Shown in pieces: positions 22,401 to 34,640 of a DNA stretch of 64,000 nt. This stretch comes from Spisula solida. Its lineage: Eukaryota; Mollusca; Bivalvia; Venerida; Mactridae. Numbering within the stretch: position 1 is the stretch's first letter; every line of letters starts with the position of its first letter. The notes under the pieces are model-generated. The model did no database searches and was not told where the DNA came from. It worked only from the letters and a program-made list of their open reading frames with translations. Position numbers and translations under genes: made by a program. The DNA is taken from positions 34,154,551 through 34,218,550 of the forward strand of contig OX365945.1 in the NCBI GenBank assembly GCA_947247005.1, in the 5' to 3' direction.

Positions 22401-23805
22401 ATATCTTATGATGTTACATTAGTTTTAGTTAGGCAATGCCTTTAAGAGAAACATTTGTTTGATAATGTGTTAAGCATGACCAGGAGCCCCGTTAAGTCCT
22501 ATGTGACAAACCATGATATGTATTCACCAATAAACACTTAGCTAGATGAATCTCTTGGTACTTCCATTTATCATATAAATATACAGGTTGTCTCGCAAGG
22601 GAACCACTAATTAACCAGTACTGCTTTCATTGGGACCCCTTCTTTGGTATGACGTACACGATCAGAAATCAAGAATAGAGCATAATAGAATATAGTTTAT
22701 TTACATGTTAAGTCCTGAAAAGGACTTTTTACAATGCAGCAATATTACAATTAAATAAATAGCATGGTCATATCGAGTACATTAGCTAATAGCGGGTAGT
22801 GGTTGCCATATTCTTAACCATCGAACGTGTCTATTCTTCTATCTTTCCTATTTTTACTTCTCTTTCTCCTTTTCTTGCACACCGTTAAAGAAATGTCAAT
22901 TTATGACAGTTTAACGTATAAATGTAGGTGTAGATGTGTACATATACTATAGTATGTTCTACATATATGTAAAGTTTGAAGATAATGAAATTCGGACAGG
23001 GGGCAACACTCAAAAGGAACAGCCGAGCACGAAAGACACACACACTTTTGAAAGAAATAACAAAGTGCTTGTATTCCCAAAGCTTCTTAGATGAAAATAT
23101 ATCTTAAAATCCGAGTTCTCACACGACCCTTCATACGCGAGAAATGGAAACGTTGACATAATAAATCATAAGTATGCGATTTTAGTTCTTCATTTTTTTG
23201 AAAATGGTAAGATATTGGACAGGAGGGTCCGAGTAACGAAAAGTAAAAGAACGTTTAATTTTTATTTTTAAAAAGCTAGGGTGCTGGAAATTACACGAAT
23301 TTGATTCAAAGTTAAAGATTGAAAAAGAAATTAAGGGAAAGACAAATCAATTTTGAAAGAATTTTATTTTTATAACTGTTTAATTCGTGGTATTTTCTGA
23401 TGATGAAATAATTCATTTTTAGAACCCTTTTCTCCTGATTTTAAATGCTGGTAGTGCAGGAAATTGCATACTTTTAATTCAAAAAATGAAAAATCTTCTA
23501 AGTGAGTGGACACACTAACGCACCCACCGCACCTTAACACCCCAAAACCTGGCTGTGTCCCCCGTCTCAAAATATTTCTGGATGCGGGCCTGCTCCATGG
23601 AACACGACCGACACTATATAATTTTAAACTTCAGTGGGGGTAGGCCCCCGAAATACCTAGAGCAAAGATGTCAACGTTTATATAGAATCGAGATCTACTT
23701 TAGGATTTTTATGAGTTTGATTTATATTAAACCAGCTCTCACAAGTGCGAGTGCACTGGCGACGATATTGTGAAGTCCCTAAAATAAAGTTGCCTACACA
23801 TTATT
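22401..23805. other. Intergenic; contains a short dispersed repeat
   Basis: No gene recognised. The piece 'gacagggggcaacactcaaaaggaacagccgagcac' like text near 22995-23030 recurs near 43073 and 58616 as 'gacagggaaggcagcact..', so it belongs to a three-copy dispersed repeat. The open frames near 23370-23773 have no support. Confidence 0.5.
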
Positions 23806-23811
23806 TAGACA

Positions 23812-24060
23812 CCGATCTCCCGAAGCATCTCAATCTGAGCTGAGATAAATCTCAAATATTGTCATGTGTCTTTGAGATCATTTCCATGGGATGCCAGACT
23901 CTGAAAGTTGGCATCACAAAACAGATACGTTGTTCTGAGGTTATTACAGTAAAATATTTTGAGCACAAAACTTAAGAATGATCTCAAATTTATACTCTTG
24001 ACTTGAGCATAATCTCAATTTGAGTTGAGATTTCTACTTGAGTTGCTTCGGGAGATCGGG
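23812..24060. mobile_element. ~250 bp MITE with TIR CCGATCTCCCGAAGCA
   Basis: The left end CCGATCTCCCGAAGCATCTCAA is mirrored at the right end by TTGAGTTGCTTCGGGAGATCGG, a single mismatch over 22 bp. Subterminal 'tgagatwaatctcaa' words repeat inside. No coding capacity. No clear target duplication was seen. Confidence 0.75.
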
Positions 24061-24960
24061 GCCAAGCTACGCGCCTTGCTTTATACTCCTACTCCCACCA
24101 CAATATTCGTTTATTTTAATATCGCGTGTAAATGAATCAAATAGTATGCGCGGTCGTTGGAACTCTAAGCTCTAAGGGAGAGAATCCAAATAAAAAATAT
24201 GACTCGTGAACACACAGAAATCTGGATTTTCTCCCTTATGCTAAAACTGAAAATAAAAACATTCGGTTTTATTTGAATATATTTGAATCGTGGTCCTAAT
24301 ATTTAATAATGTATCTCTATTTGTGGTACGGATGCTTCTGATACTTCTAAAAGTGCCCATACACTTGAAAACATACTACATAATTTATGTTTGTGCCCAT
24401 ACACTTGTAGACAGGCTACATATGCTCATGGAACATCTACGGGCGTTACTGGTATATACATCTAACTGTAATGTTTTACAGGCTCTTAGTGTTGTTGGCA
24501 GTGCATTCCAGTGCTGAATGCAGTTATGAAACATCGATCACAGTACGAGACGATTGATTCTCGCACACAACCAGTTTGAGACTTTAACCGCTGCTTTTGC
24601 GGATTATAGTTTCCGAACATAATATATATGCATTGCTTCTAATTAATAGACCTTTTCCACTGGTCTGTTATAGTTTGGTTCCCGTCCCAAGTTCACGGCA
24701 CTACTATAGTACCACTTCTGAAATATTGAGGACGAGAACCATAACATGCTCTACACATGTGTAGACGAAAGATTAAGTTTTTTTCTGGTACCTGTTTTAC
24801 GATTATAACTTGGATATTTGTTTAGAAAAATGTCAATTTGATAAAATTACCTTATTTTGTCTATTCAATTCTTTGTGACTTTCTCAAAATGTCTATTCTT
24901 CGGACGTTTCTCTTCTTGCACACGTTCTTTGAAACTATTGATTACATTTGCACATATGTT
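24061..24960. other. No gene; small foldback at 24668-24748
   Basis: 'gttatagtttggttcccgtcc' type text (24668-24689) is echoed in reverse complement by 'ggacgagaaccataac' (24731-24746), giving a hairpin about 80 bp long. The rest is unremarkable. The open frame at 24290-24517 is unsupported. Confidence 0.45.
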
Positions 24961-24964
24961 TAAA

Positions 24965-25175
24965 CTGATATTCTTACCTTCTCATGAGCATAGACGTGTC
25001 TGTTGGCTTTGGGGTGGACACTAGCGATTTCACATAGCCCCACAAAAATAAGTCGCAATGGTTTAAATCCTGATATTCTTACCTTCTCATGAGAATAGAC
25101 GTGTCTGTTGGCTTTGGGGTGGACACTAGCGATTTCACATAGCACCACAAAAAGAAGTCGCAATGGTTTTAATCC
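24965..25175. repeat. 105 bp tandem duplication
   Basis: Two near-identical adjacent copies start at 'ctgatattcttaccttctc' (about 24965 and 25070), each running to 'aagtcgcaatggttt'. A partial, inverted relative ('agccaacatacacgtctatg') lies near 25353. The minus-strand open frame (24960-25193) is a translation of the duplication. Confidence 0.85.
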
Positions 25176-27205
25176 GGGCTGTGGTCGGGCCATATCTCAC
25201 AATAGTGTATTTCCTAGAAATTACTTTGATATCATCTGTTGCATGTAATTCATCCAACCCCTTTAGTAAAATGTGTGTTTAACATAGGCAAGTGACGGGT
25301 TAAGTTGAATCTTTCTATTGTGCTTTCTAAATCGCTAGTGTACTGTCTTAAGCCAACATACACGTCTATGCTCCCGTGGAACATCAACAGAGAAGGTGGA
25401 CTATCAGTTTAGACATAGATGCAAATGCACTTAATAGTTTCAAAGTAAGAGCGCAAGACGGGAAACGTCAGAAGAGCGGACATCGTGAAAACGGACAAAT
25501 AAGGCAATTTTAGAAATTTGACAATTTTATTAAGATTCTCCGAGATATAATCTGAAAATTGGTCATAGAAAAAACTTCGTCTGTACATGTGCAAGTTTTC
25601 TTTGCATTATTAGACTGAAACTGTATACTTTCGTTTTGTTTCTAAACACTTTAAAGCTGTTAGTAGCATGCAATAATTTACAAGTTATAAGATGTTTGTT
25701 CGAAAAAAAGCATCTGCCTCTCTAACCTTTTATTGACAGAATCATTCACGCACATTGAAACACATAGAAAACCTTCCATGGATTGCATAATGATTTAACT
25801 TATAATTAAGTATTAAAATTATGTTTTGAGGTCTGCAAAACGCACAACGCTCATATACTACAATATGGCTGACCACATAGTTCCAGGAAACGTAACTACG
25901 CTCTATTGAATGAGTTTTAAGTCTAGGAACATTCCGGAAATACAAAGATATGCATGGGGTTGCATTTCTTTCCGAACACCCCTCGTTTTACTGAACTTGG
26001 GAAACAAATGTAAAATGGAAGTAATTTTGATATTTATCGAAAAATGACATTTTTGCCAGGATCTTAACTCCTGTTGCCGGGTTGCGTTGATAGTAACATG
26101 GTCATGTAAATATTGAATAAAACCATGCATTGTTAGATTTTCATTTGTATATGAAAATGCCAGATGAGATTAAGCAGTTTCTCATGATATTAGGTTGTAA
26201 TGGTGACAGATATTATGAAACACCCTGTATACATGTACTTGAAAATCTACGACCCGCGAGTGTTCTCCATCAAAATTCTGTAAACTAATTTAGGATCGGG
26301 CCAAAAAATCCGATAGTGTGTATGGTTACCAGCTGGAACCGCAATATTATTTTTTTTTGCCTTGTCATGACTTTGGGAGGGGGCGAAACAATGTTTTGGA
26401 GATGGGGTTAATTAGGTTAATAACTGAGGTTAGGTATATTTACGCGTTGTTTGCTTGTCAAAATAAATAGAACCTTATGACATAAGCAGAGGGGTCTGTG
26501 GGCATGAAATCTTTTAAAACAATGGACCAATCTCGTGCATTCTGTGCGTTCAGAGATGCCTTATTTAACAAGACGTATTTGGTTACAAAATCAAGCAAAA
26601 TTAAGTCCTTATTTTGTTAATCTTCTTACTGATTATTGCACGAGTGTCCAAATTCTGAGAGTTAAAGGTCTGTCTCAAGTATTGGGGTATTGCAAAAATA
26701 AAATAAAATTGTCAAATATTCGCGTAACTTTGGTATAGTTGCCTGTATATGCCATTGGCAACCACAATGACATGCTCCTACGCCCATGTAAACACGTGCA
26801 TGCTGAGCGTTTACTTACTTTCAGTAGGCATACAGCACGACATCAAGAACTCTTTTAGAACGAGTTGCCAACTTGAAAATCGCACAAACATGAAACAGTG
26901 ATGCTATCACACAATGTCACACTCAGCTACTGATTAGGGATAACGAACATATGCAATTCTAGTCGAAGGTCTTTTACGATGATGGTCGACGTCAGTATCT
27001 ATTATAAATAAATATCCCTTAAAAAATCATTTTAGAAATACGAGTCATGTAGATACGAGGGATGATCCATATATAACGAGAAAATGCTTATAATTTTGTT
27101 TAGTCCGTCCGAGTTTACGCAAACTTAGCTGGAAGTAATAACATATACATTAGCAATGTTTCCCTGAATATTGATGATTATGTACAGCGACATCATGCTA
27201 AAATA
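25176..27205. other. No gene seen
   Basis: About 2 kb of AT-rich sequence without recognisable exons, SINE boxes or tandem repeats. Open frames of 61-75 codons occur on both strands at the chance level expected here. Confidence 0.5.
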
Positions 27206-27210
27206 TATGG

Positions 27211-29106
27211 TTCTTCTTCTTCTTCTTCCGAATAATTTGCAGGGCCCACTCTGGGGCATTGTCGCAAATGAAATTACTATGTACAAGGTCGTTGCAAATC
27301 ACACACCATAACGATAAAAAATTAAAAACAGATAAAAGCCGATAAAAACCCTGAGTACAGCTCAGTTGCTGCGGCCCGCTAACCCTCCTTGAAGGCTTCC
27401 AAGGTCTGGGCTGTGGCGATGTGCTCTGGCAGTTGGTTCCACAAACGAATACCAGCTGGAAAGAACATCTGTTTTACAGAATGGGAGCAGGTACCTGGTG
27501 GTGCAACCGCGTATGGCTAGTGTAGCAGGGTGTAGATACTTGTCAGTTGGGCTGTCGATGAGGAAGTGGGTGATTCTGTATATCATCACCAGTCGGTTGT
27601 CGGATCGTCTCTGCTGTAAAGATTCCCAGCCAAGGTAGGATATCATCTGGCTGGTGCTACTAGTGGTCATATAGTCACCAATGACAAACCTAGCTGCCCT
27701 CCGCTGGACCGCCTCCAGTTTTTGGATGTTCCTGTTAGTATGAGGGTCTCAGGCGGTTGAAGCATATTCTACAATGGGCCTCACCAGGCTAGTGTAGCAC
27801 TGTGATTTCGTTTTCCTAGGGCATCTGGCACGGTTCCTTCTTAGAAAGTCGAGTTTGTTGTTGGCCTTCGTCGTGTTAATAATAATAATAATAGCTTTAT
27901 TTAAAGAAGATGACACATTAAGATCATACAAATTATACAATAATGATTATCTTTTTTACAGTGTGGTCTTCTATCTGAAATAACGAAATACATTCAAATA
28001 AATTCAAATAAATCATTCATACATATAAACAGACATTCATACATGCAATAGCACTTATTACATTATATAATAGACAGACACAACCATCTCAACAGTAATT
28101 AAAATTAAAAGATTATAATAGTAAAATGAACTTGTTGACTAATTTTTTGACATCAGATATTTCAATATTTATATTTAAAAGCTGATAAAGAATTTAAATT
28201 TCTAACAGAAAGAGGTATGCTGTTCCATAATTTCATTGATATATAGGAAAAGGTATTTTGACCATAACTAGTGTGTATCTTCGCATGTGTTATATCTCTA
28301 TGAGTGGTGGATCTCAATGTGTATAAAGTGTTGTTAGCAAAATGTAAGATATTTTGTAAGTATGAAGAAGTGAGACCATGTAAGCATTTGTATATGATGA
28401 TTGCAGTAAGATATTGGTGTCCACGTGGTTGTTCTATGATAGGTTGTCTGTATGTGTGACACCTAGGTATTTGCCAGATCTTACGATGGCAAGGTCGTGG
28501 CCATGGATGGTGTAGTTGGCCTGGATTGGGTTTCGTTTCCTGGAGAACCTGATCACCTCACACTTGGAAGGGTTAAAGTTCATCTGCCAGTCCTTCTCCC
28601 ACTGCTGCAGCCGGTCAAGATAATCCTGTAGGGCGATATAATCTCGGGGAGAGCGGATCTTCCTGTATAGAAGGCTGTGATCGGCGAACAGACGAAGTGT
28701 TGATGTTGCCTTCTGTGGCAGGTCATTTATGTACAGAAGGAATAGCAGAGGTCCTACGACTGTACCCTGTGTGGACTCCAGAAGTGGCGGGTGCTGATGA
28801 AGAAGAGTGACCTTCGACAAGGACCTGCTGGCTGCGGTTGCTGAGGAAGCTTTCAATCCACTGCAGGGTTGTTCAGTTGATGCCATAGTGGCGCAGCTTT
28901 ACGGAGAGTCTCTGGTGTGGTACCGTGTCGAAGGCCTTAGAGAAGTCTAATAATATTGCATCTATCTGCTCCCCTTCATCGAGTCCGGCTGAGAGATCCT
29001 GCAAAGTCTGGATAAGCTGGCTGTCACACGAGCGTTTCTTCCATAAACCATGTTGGTAATCTGACAAGGTTGCTAAGGTTACCCTCAATACGCTTAGGCG
29101 GGGCAT
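27211..29106 (-). pseudogene. 5'-truncated non-LTR retrotransposon with (GAA)n tail, interrupted
   Basis: Read on the minus strand, the element starts abruptly near 29106 with 'LSDYQHGLWKKRSCDSQL' and 'AILLDFSKAFDTVPHQRL'. After a frameshift come the palm region 'GPLLFLLYINDLPQKATSTL' and a degraded catalytic box reading F-A-D-H instead of F-A-D-D (near 28680). 'WEKDWQMNFNPSKCEVIRF' and 'SGKYLGVTHTDNLS' follow (to 28434). After the nested insertion it resumes with 'KANNKLDFLRRNRARCPRKT' and 'LVRPIVEYASTA' (to 27749), then 'TTSSTSQMISYLGWESLQQR' and 'YLHPATLAIRGCTTRYLLPF' (to 27362). The 3' UTR ends in a GAA trinucleotide tail at about 27213-27228. The frameshifts and the lost second Asp make it inactive. 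Confidence 0.9.
27876..28415 (-). mobile_element. Second LINE 3' fragment nested in the first
   Basis: This ~540 bp insert interrupts the host LINE between 'NNHVDT' and 'TKANNKLDF'. On the minus strand it carries its own reverse transcriptase C-terminus, including 'IIIYKCLHGLTSSYLQN' and 'KLWNSIPLSVRNLNSLSAF', closing with a stop at about 28170. A ~290 bp 3' UTR follows and ends in a TTA trinucleotide tail (27877-27894). Both elements have the same orientation. The target duplication is at most 3-4 bp. The protein differs from that of the host element, so this is a different LINE family. Confidence 0.85.
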
Positions 29107-32100
29107 TTTTCGGATTTTTCACCGTTTTCACGCAAATTTAAACCCTCGCAGTTTTCATGTGATAAAATTGGTACTTCCATGGGGTCCAAAGAGATCTTTG
29201 TATGGTCTCTGCATTGGCGTATACTGTCTGTAACTATAATAATTAAATAGCTCTAAATTGTACTAATATGACCTTATGAGTACCTAAATCATAGCATTTT
29301 CCGACCACTCGCAATATCTATCATTTTCATTTATTCAAAATGATTAATTATACGAACGCATCTATAAAGATCTTTATAACCCTATGATAATAGAGACGCG
29401 CTTTATATAGACGTTACGCACGAAACTGGTGTCTTTTCGATAAATCGAACGTAATGCCTGGAATTAGTGTGCCTAATTCATATAAATAACGTACTCACTG
29501 ATTTTCAATAACTAGGTCCATGCCATGTTCCGTTGTTTTATTAACAAACAAACCACTGGAAAGCTAACAAATATATCTCTACAGAAGGTTACTACATCAG
29601 CCCAAACACTGCGATAAAATAATCTCTTCCATAGTCCATAAAAAAGTTCAAATTTTCAAAACATCTATCAAAATTTAAACCTTCGTTATTGTCGCCGACT
29701 CAAAATACCCAAATGAACAACGTCTTCTTTTTACGAGTAGCTCATTGGAGACGGTATTTTTTGTTTTAACATCAAGCTCAAACCTTCCTTTCAATAATTC
29801 ATGAGGCAATCTGCTGTCCATTGCCAGCTATAGTGTCAAATTTTAATGCGTTTCATGTGTCGCCAATTTTTTCAATTTTAAAAAACCTTCGTTATTGCCA
29901 ATTAATTTAGTGTAGCAAACTAAGAAATAACTTGTTTATAACAAATGAAACATCATTATGTATACCACCAAAGCTTAAATAAGACTATAGGAACGCAGGC
30001 ATATACGAATTATTTATTAAATCTCGAACACTGCGCATCATAAAATATTAACCTTTACTCAAAAGTAATAGCTTAAAACTTTCGTGATCATAAAAGATAC
30101 ACATTAATACTAAAACTGACTCCTGGTAGGCTATTTACACAACCAGATATATCATCTTGATGTAATAAAAACGAAATTTATGTTTAATACAGTGTTATAC
30201 ATTAAACTAGTTTCAGTTTTGTACACAGTTTAAACCTTCGTGATTTAAACTTTCGTTGCCAAAATTCGAAACTAACGCTAAAAACACAGAAGATTACAAT
30301 TATATGACTTTTTGTTAGGCCTATTTGAAGTGTAGACTTGCTTGAATGCGAAATCGCCGAGAAATGTCGTAAAACATTGCTTGTATTTCCAACTAGAGTT
30401 GTGAGTATTTTTACCTTACTTTCCAACGAAAATATTTTTTCAATAAGATTGACTGAGATAGTATCTAACTATGATATTATTCGCACAATACAACGTTTTT
30501 TCTAAGATAAACATTTACATAAGAGAGTATGGCTTCCTTTTTGTGTAACACTTGTGTTTAAATCTATAAAACCTTCGTTATCCTGCGATAACGAAGGTTA
30601 TATCACTGCATTTGGTGAGCAACGTTATATTATAACGTGTATGTACACATTTTACTTCATTGCATTTAAAAGTATGTTACATGTGTATGAAATTGGTACC
30701 ATTACATAAGTTGCAATGTGTTATGTTATTATTTGTTGAAGAGAAAACCGGACTACGGTAAATATATAATAGTCTTCGTGTTCTGCAAGTGATTGTTAGA
30801 ACAGTTATCCTACTATCCATACGCAATATCAACCTAAGTATTGCTATTGCATAGACTTATATAATTTGTTAAGTTTTATAGTGCATTAATTTAGTTACAG
30901 TCTTACGATTTGGTTTATAATTACGATAACGAAGGTTTCATAAAGATAACGAAAGTTTAATTTATTATATGCGTTTTTATAACTATGAACAAGAGTAATG
31001 CTGAAATCCAAACGGTATATTGTAAGCGCCTGAAAGAGCAAAACAATGAAGACTACCTATGACTGGAACGAGAGAGAATGTGCCGTAATTATGTACGTTC
31101 CTCTAAACTGCCAGAAAGAAGGTGAAAAGGGAGAAACAAGCAAAACAGAAAATACTGAAAAAAACAGATATGAAGACGTTAGAAAAATACAAGAAGAAAG
31201 GGAAACCGGCATTGTGGTTGAAACAAAATATGCAGTTGGTAATCATGTTACTACTGAGTGCAAAGATAGCATGTTTATTGATAACATTGTTAATCAAGAC
31301 GATGAAAATCATGAAGTGAATTTTGTGAAAACTAATATGCAGTTTTTCTATTGACCTAGACATAACGGCATAGTAAGATGGAAGTCTTGTTAAATATTGA
31401 TACTAGTAGATGCACCAAAGGCTACTCGAAAGTCAAAGTCATTGTTAAAAAGTAGTGATAGTGACAGATAGTGTATTTTGAACATGTATGCGATGTATAC
31501 TGAAAAGTTCTGATGTCACTAAACCTTCGTTATTAGCCAGGTTGTTGGTATTGACGTTTTCAATTAGCCTGTTTGGTATTATGTTTAAGTTTTGTGTCCA
31601 AGTGTCTCTTGTACATTTCAGCATGCTTATTAATGTAGTTACAACTTAGATACTTGCCAATGTTCCCAAAATAATTGTCAACATGTTATATTCTGATTCT
31701 CAGAAACCTTCGTTACCATTGTTATTTTACCGTCTGTCGCCATGTTATAAGTATGTTGCATTATCAAAATGATATCATAACGTGTTTTGTGGTAAATTGA
31801 AATCAAAAACACCATAGAAACGTGTTTTATGTTTGTATACGTTTGCCAGTTTGACTTTTAAGTGTTGTTCTGATTAATTGCTGATATTTCAGGTATGACT
31901 TTGAAATAAGTTTTCTTCAACTTTTTAATATGATAGTACTAAATATTCATTGTAAATGCATGTTATACATTGTTGTACTTGTTCATCCTAGTTCTGAACA
32001 TTAAACAATTCTTTAGATTAAAAATATGTTGCTTTTTTGTATTTATCCATTATAACACAAAACCTTCGTTATTATTTGGCTGATTGTTAATGTTTGATGT

Positions 32101-32520
32101 ACTTTAAAAATTATATGTAGATGGATCGAAAATAATGGTTCATTTGAATTCTATATACGATTAACAAGTTGCACTTGGGTTGATGCGCGATCACACAATA
32201 AAGCATTGTTTGTTTCAATGAAAGTTAAAGCAAGCACATACTTATATTTATTTTGTTTACAGCCAAATGATTAGTGCGAATATATCGGTAGAAATTCAAA
32301 CTTGTTATTTGATCATTTCGTTCAGACCTGATCACATTTAGAATCGCCATACATCATAATTGCGATTACAGTAAGTTGAGCTATATTTTTGATATAGTAT
32401 TTCAAATAAGTGTGCAATTAACACCATAGGGCTGTGATAACGGAGGTTTTGTAAGTACTAGAATTGGTTTCTACCTACCTGTGTTTGCATGATCATAACA
32501 TAAAAACTACGAAAGTGTTG
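29107..32520. repeat. Block with many copies of a 14-bp motif AAACCTTCGTTATC
   Basis: The motif, exact or with 1-3 changes, appears on the + strand at 29677, 29883, 30076, 30232, 30247, 30569, 31521, 31704 and 32060. In reverse complement (GATAACGAAGGTTT) it appears at 30587, 30925, 30945 and 32436. Weaker versions lie near 29138 and 29779. The pair at 30569/30587 forms a near-perfect palindrome with a 4 bp centre. The surrounding sequence is AT-rich and non-coding. The open frame at 31046-31354 (102 codons, lysine/glutamate-rich) is the longest in the block and is not recognisable. Possibilities are the subterminal transposase-binding repeats of a large non-autonomous DNA transposon, or a cluster of transcription-factor sites. 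Confidence 0.75.
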
Positions 32521-32599
32521 CATTCAAGATTTTCGGGCATAGTTACTGGATGATATATTAAACTTTTAAGGTAAGATCAAACTGAATCAGGAAAGGTCG

Positions 32600-34300
32600 C
32601 AGTTTTACTTTTTTTCCTTACCGTTTGGACCTAGTTATTGAAAATCAGTGACTACTATAAAGTCCCGTATATCGACGGAAAGAGCATACATGGAGCTTCG
32701 TTCTTATGTACATATTTAAAGAATATCGTTTTTTATAAGAATTATATACTACATTTTAAAAAGAAAGTGACGTCAAAAAACGGTGTCACACGTTGCGCCC
32801 AAAGCAAGACAGCGGAATGCATAAACATGCTGTGTCGATATTTTTTATCAAAAATCGCCAAAACTTCGTCAATTTGTATCACGATGACCTAACGACGTGA
32901 CATCATGTCCGCGAAAATCATATGCAAACAATAAGCGTTTGGTCGTGAATTTAGGAAACTGTCATCAGATGTCACAAATAAGACCAATGCAAGAATAGGT
33001 ATAGAATAAACACATTTTAGCTATCACTAATAAATACAATGACACTATTGTTTTAATGAATTTTTACCTCATATATATCCGCACAATAATGTACTAGTTA
33101 TTTTAAGTAGTGTCATCACTGTAAATTTTATTTCATTTATAAACACGTAACTTGGAATTGTCCCACCGTTATAATGACGCCACAACGGACGGTATAACGC
33201 AATATTTTTTGAAAAAAATGTATATATAATTACAATTACATACGGTAAAAATTCAATGAAGTAGATTTTGAATACATATGCATACATTCTGTGTTAAGCA
33301 ACTAGTATAAATATTAACCGTATTGCTTGAAAGTGACAAATAAACGAAATGAAGACTAATGTCCCATGAACGTTTTTACGTCATTTTGGTGAGTGAAATA
33401 CGGTGATCGTTTATTAAAATTTAAGATAATCAGGATCATGTACTCGGGTGAGAAAAATTGTTAAAATATAACAAAATGGTAACATGTGTACGTGTTTACT
33501 GTGGTATTTTGTCCTAGAACTAATACGTATATGCACATTTTATATTACGTTATAATTGTCCAGTAAAATGTCCCATATAACGAAAATATTCATTTTCGTC
33601 GTTGTTTCGCGGAATACACATTGCATTACGCTTCATGGTGAGCAAATATGCGCCGTTACATTCTTTAAATTATTTGAAGTAATAAATGGTAGACTATTAC
33701 CTACCGTGTTGTGTAATTTGTTTTCACATGCTTTAAATTTTAATGCGATTTTTCAAGCGTCAGATTTGTCCAGTGGAATGTCCCATACGACGTTTTTTAC
33801 TAGTACATGTATGACGAATTTATTGCATTACAAATAGCGTTTGTCAAAAATGTATGAGCCGCAATATATCTATTGCTGATAATAATATTAACACTAATAA
33901 TAATTATTACTGTTTATATCATCGACAATTCTATAAAAATATAGCTTTATTCGATACCGATTCCGATTATTTAAAGTAATTCTGTAGATTTCTAATGATA
34001 CGGGAATAGCCGGGTAGTGTCATAACATGCCGCCATTTTCAAAACAAAAATGTTGTCAGGGAGAGAGGGGGGGGGGGGGAGAGAGAGAGCACATATGTAT
34101 AGAATACCCTCAATATATAATTATCTTCGTATGCATGATCCATTGAATCAAAGTATAAACTTAACTGCTAGACGTCGTAAACAAACATGCAAAAGTCGAC
34201 GTTTACGTCGTTTTTTTGACGCAACGTTTTTATGTACCAGTTTCGTGCGTAACGTCATAAATATCAAATGCCATACATGTTCATGGATCCATGTTAACGT
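32600..34300. repeat. Continuation block: GTCCCATA..ACG motifs and inverted matches to 29.4 kb
   Basis: The word 'aatgtcccata' or 'aagtcccgtata', followed within 3-5 bases by an ACG, occurs near 32660, 33358, 33567 and 33776; two of these are preceded by 'ttgtccagtrraat'. A 26 bp segment near 32625-32650 is the near-exact reverse complement of 29493-29520. A 21 bp segment at about 34236-34256 is the exact reverse complement of about 29413-29433. CpG is unusually frequent for such AT-rich DNA. No exon recognised; the open frames at 33556-33837 and 34050-34355 are unsupported. Confidence 0.55.
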
Positions 34301-34429
34301 AAATGTTATAAAATCTGTACTTTATTACATTATAAACACTGTCCTCACTTACTAATCGATCGACAATAATCCTAATTGATTGATATTAACCATAGTAAGA
34401 CGCAACACCTGTAAGCCACGCCCCTTTTG

Positions 34430-34640
34430 AATTATATTCATAGTTGACAGTAGAGGGCGCTACTTGTGACGACACACCTTGACAGGTATCGGCCGTCGGC
34501 CATCTTACAAAGTATTTGAAGTTTTAATAAGTGTTATTATATGGAATAGCATTCTTTTTGTATGGAATATTAGTATAATTGTGAGTGATAAACATCATCA
34601 GTCCGATTTTGGACTGCATTTTTCGGTTTAATTGATATTG
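34430..34640 (+). promoter_or_regulatory. Candidate promoter and non-coding first exon of the spectrin gene
   Basis: This stretch has a GC-box-like 'gccacgcccctttt' (34416-34430), a CTCF-like core 'acagtagagggcgc' (34447-34460), and 'cggccatctt' (34494-34504), the reverse complement of a YY1-type AAGATGGCC start-site element. About 140 bp later a strong donor, g/gtaagta, lies at 34641. The spectrin coding exon at 45645 begins with a splice acceptor and has an in-frame stop before its ATG, so an upstream non-coding exon must exist. This is the best candidate seen, but the 11 kb link is inferred. Confidence 0.35.

Noticed and set aside
31046..31354. 102-codon Lys/Glu-rich frame as a candidate gene in the motif block
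   Set aside because: No recognisable domain, low-complexity composition, overlapping frames on both strands and no splice context.
29107..34300. Possible CRISPR array or prokaryote-type recombinase sites (the motif palindrome recalls a lox-like site)
   Set aside because: Spacing is irregular, orientation mixed and the context is an animal nuclear genome; the 4 bp palindrome centre and unit do not match a known recombinase site.
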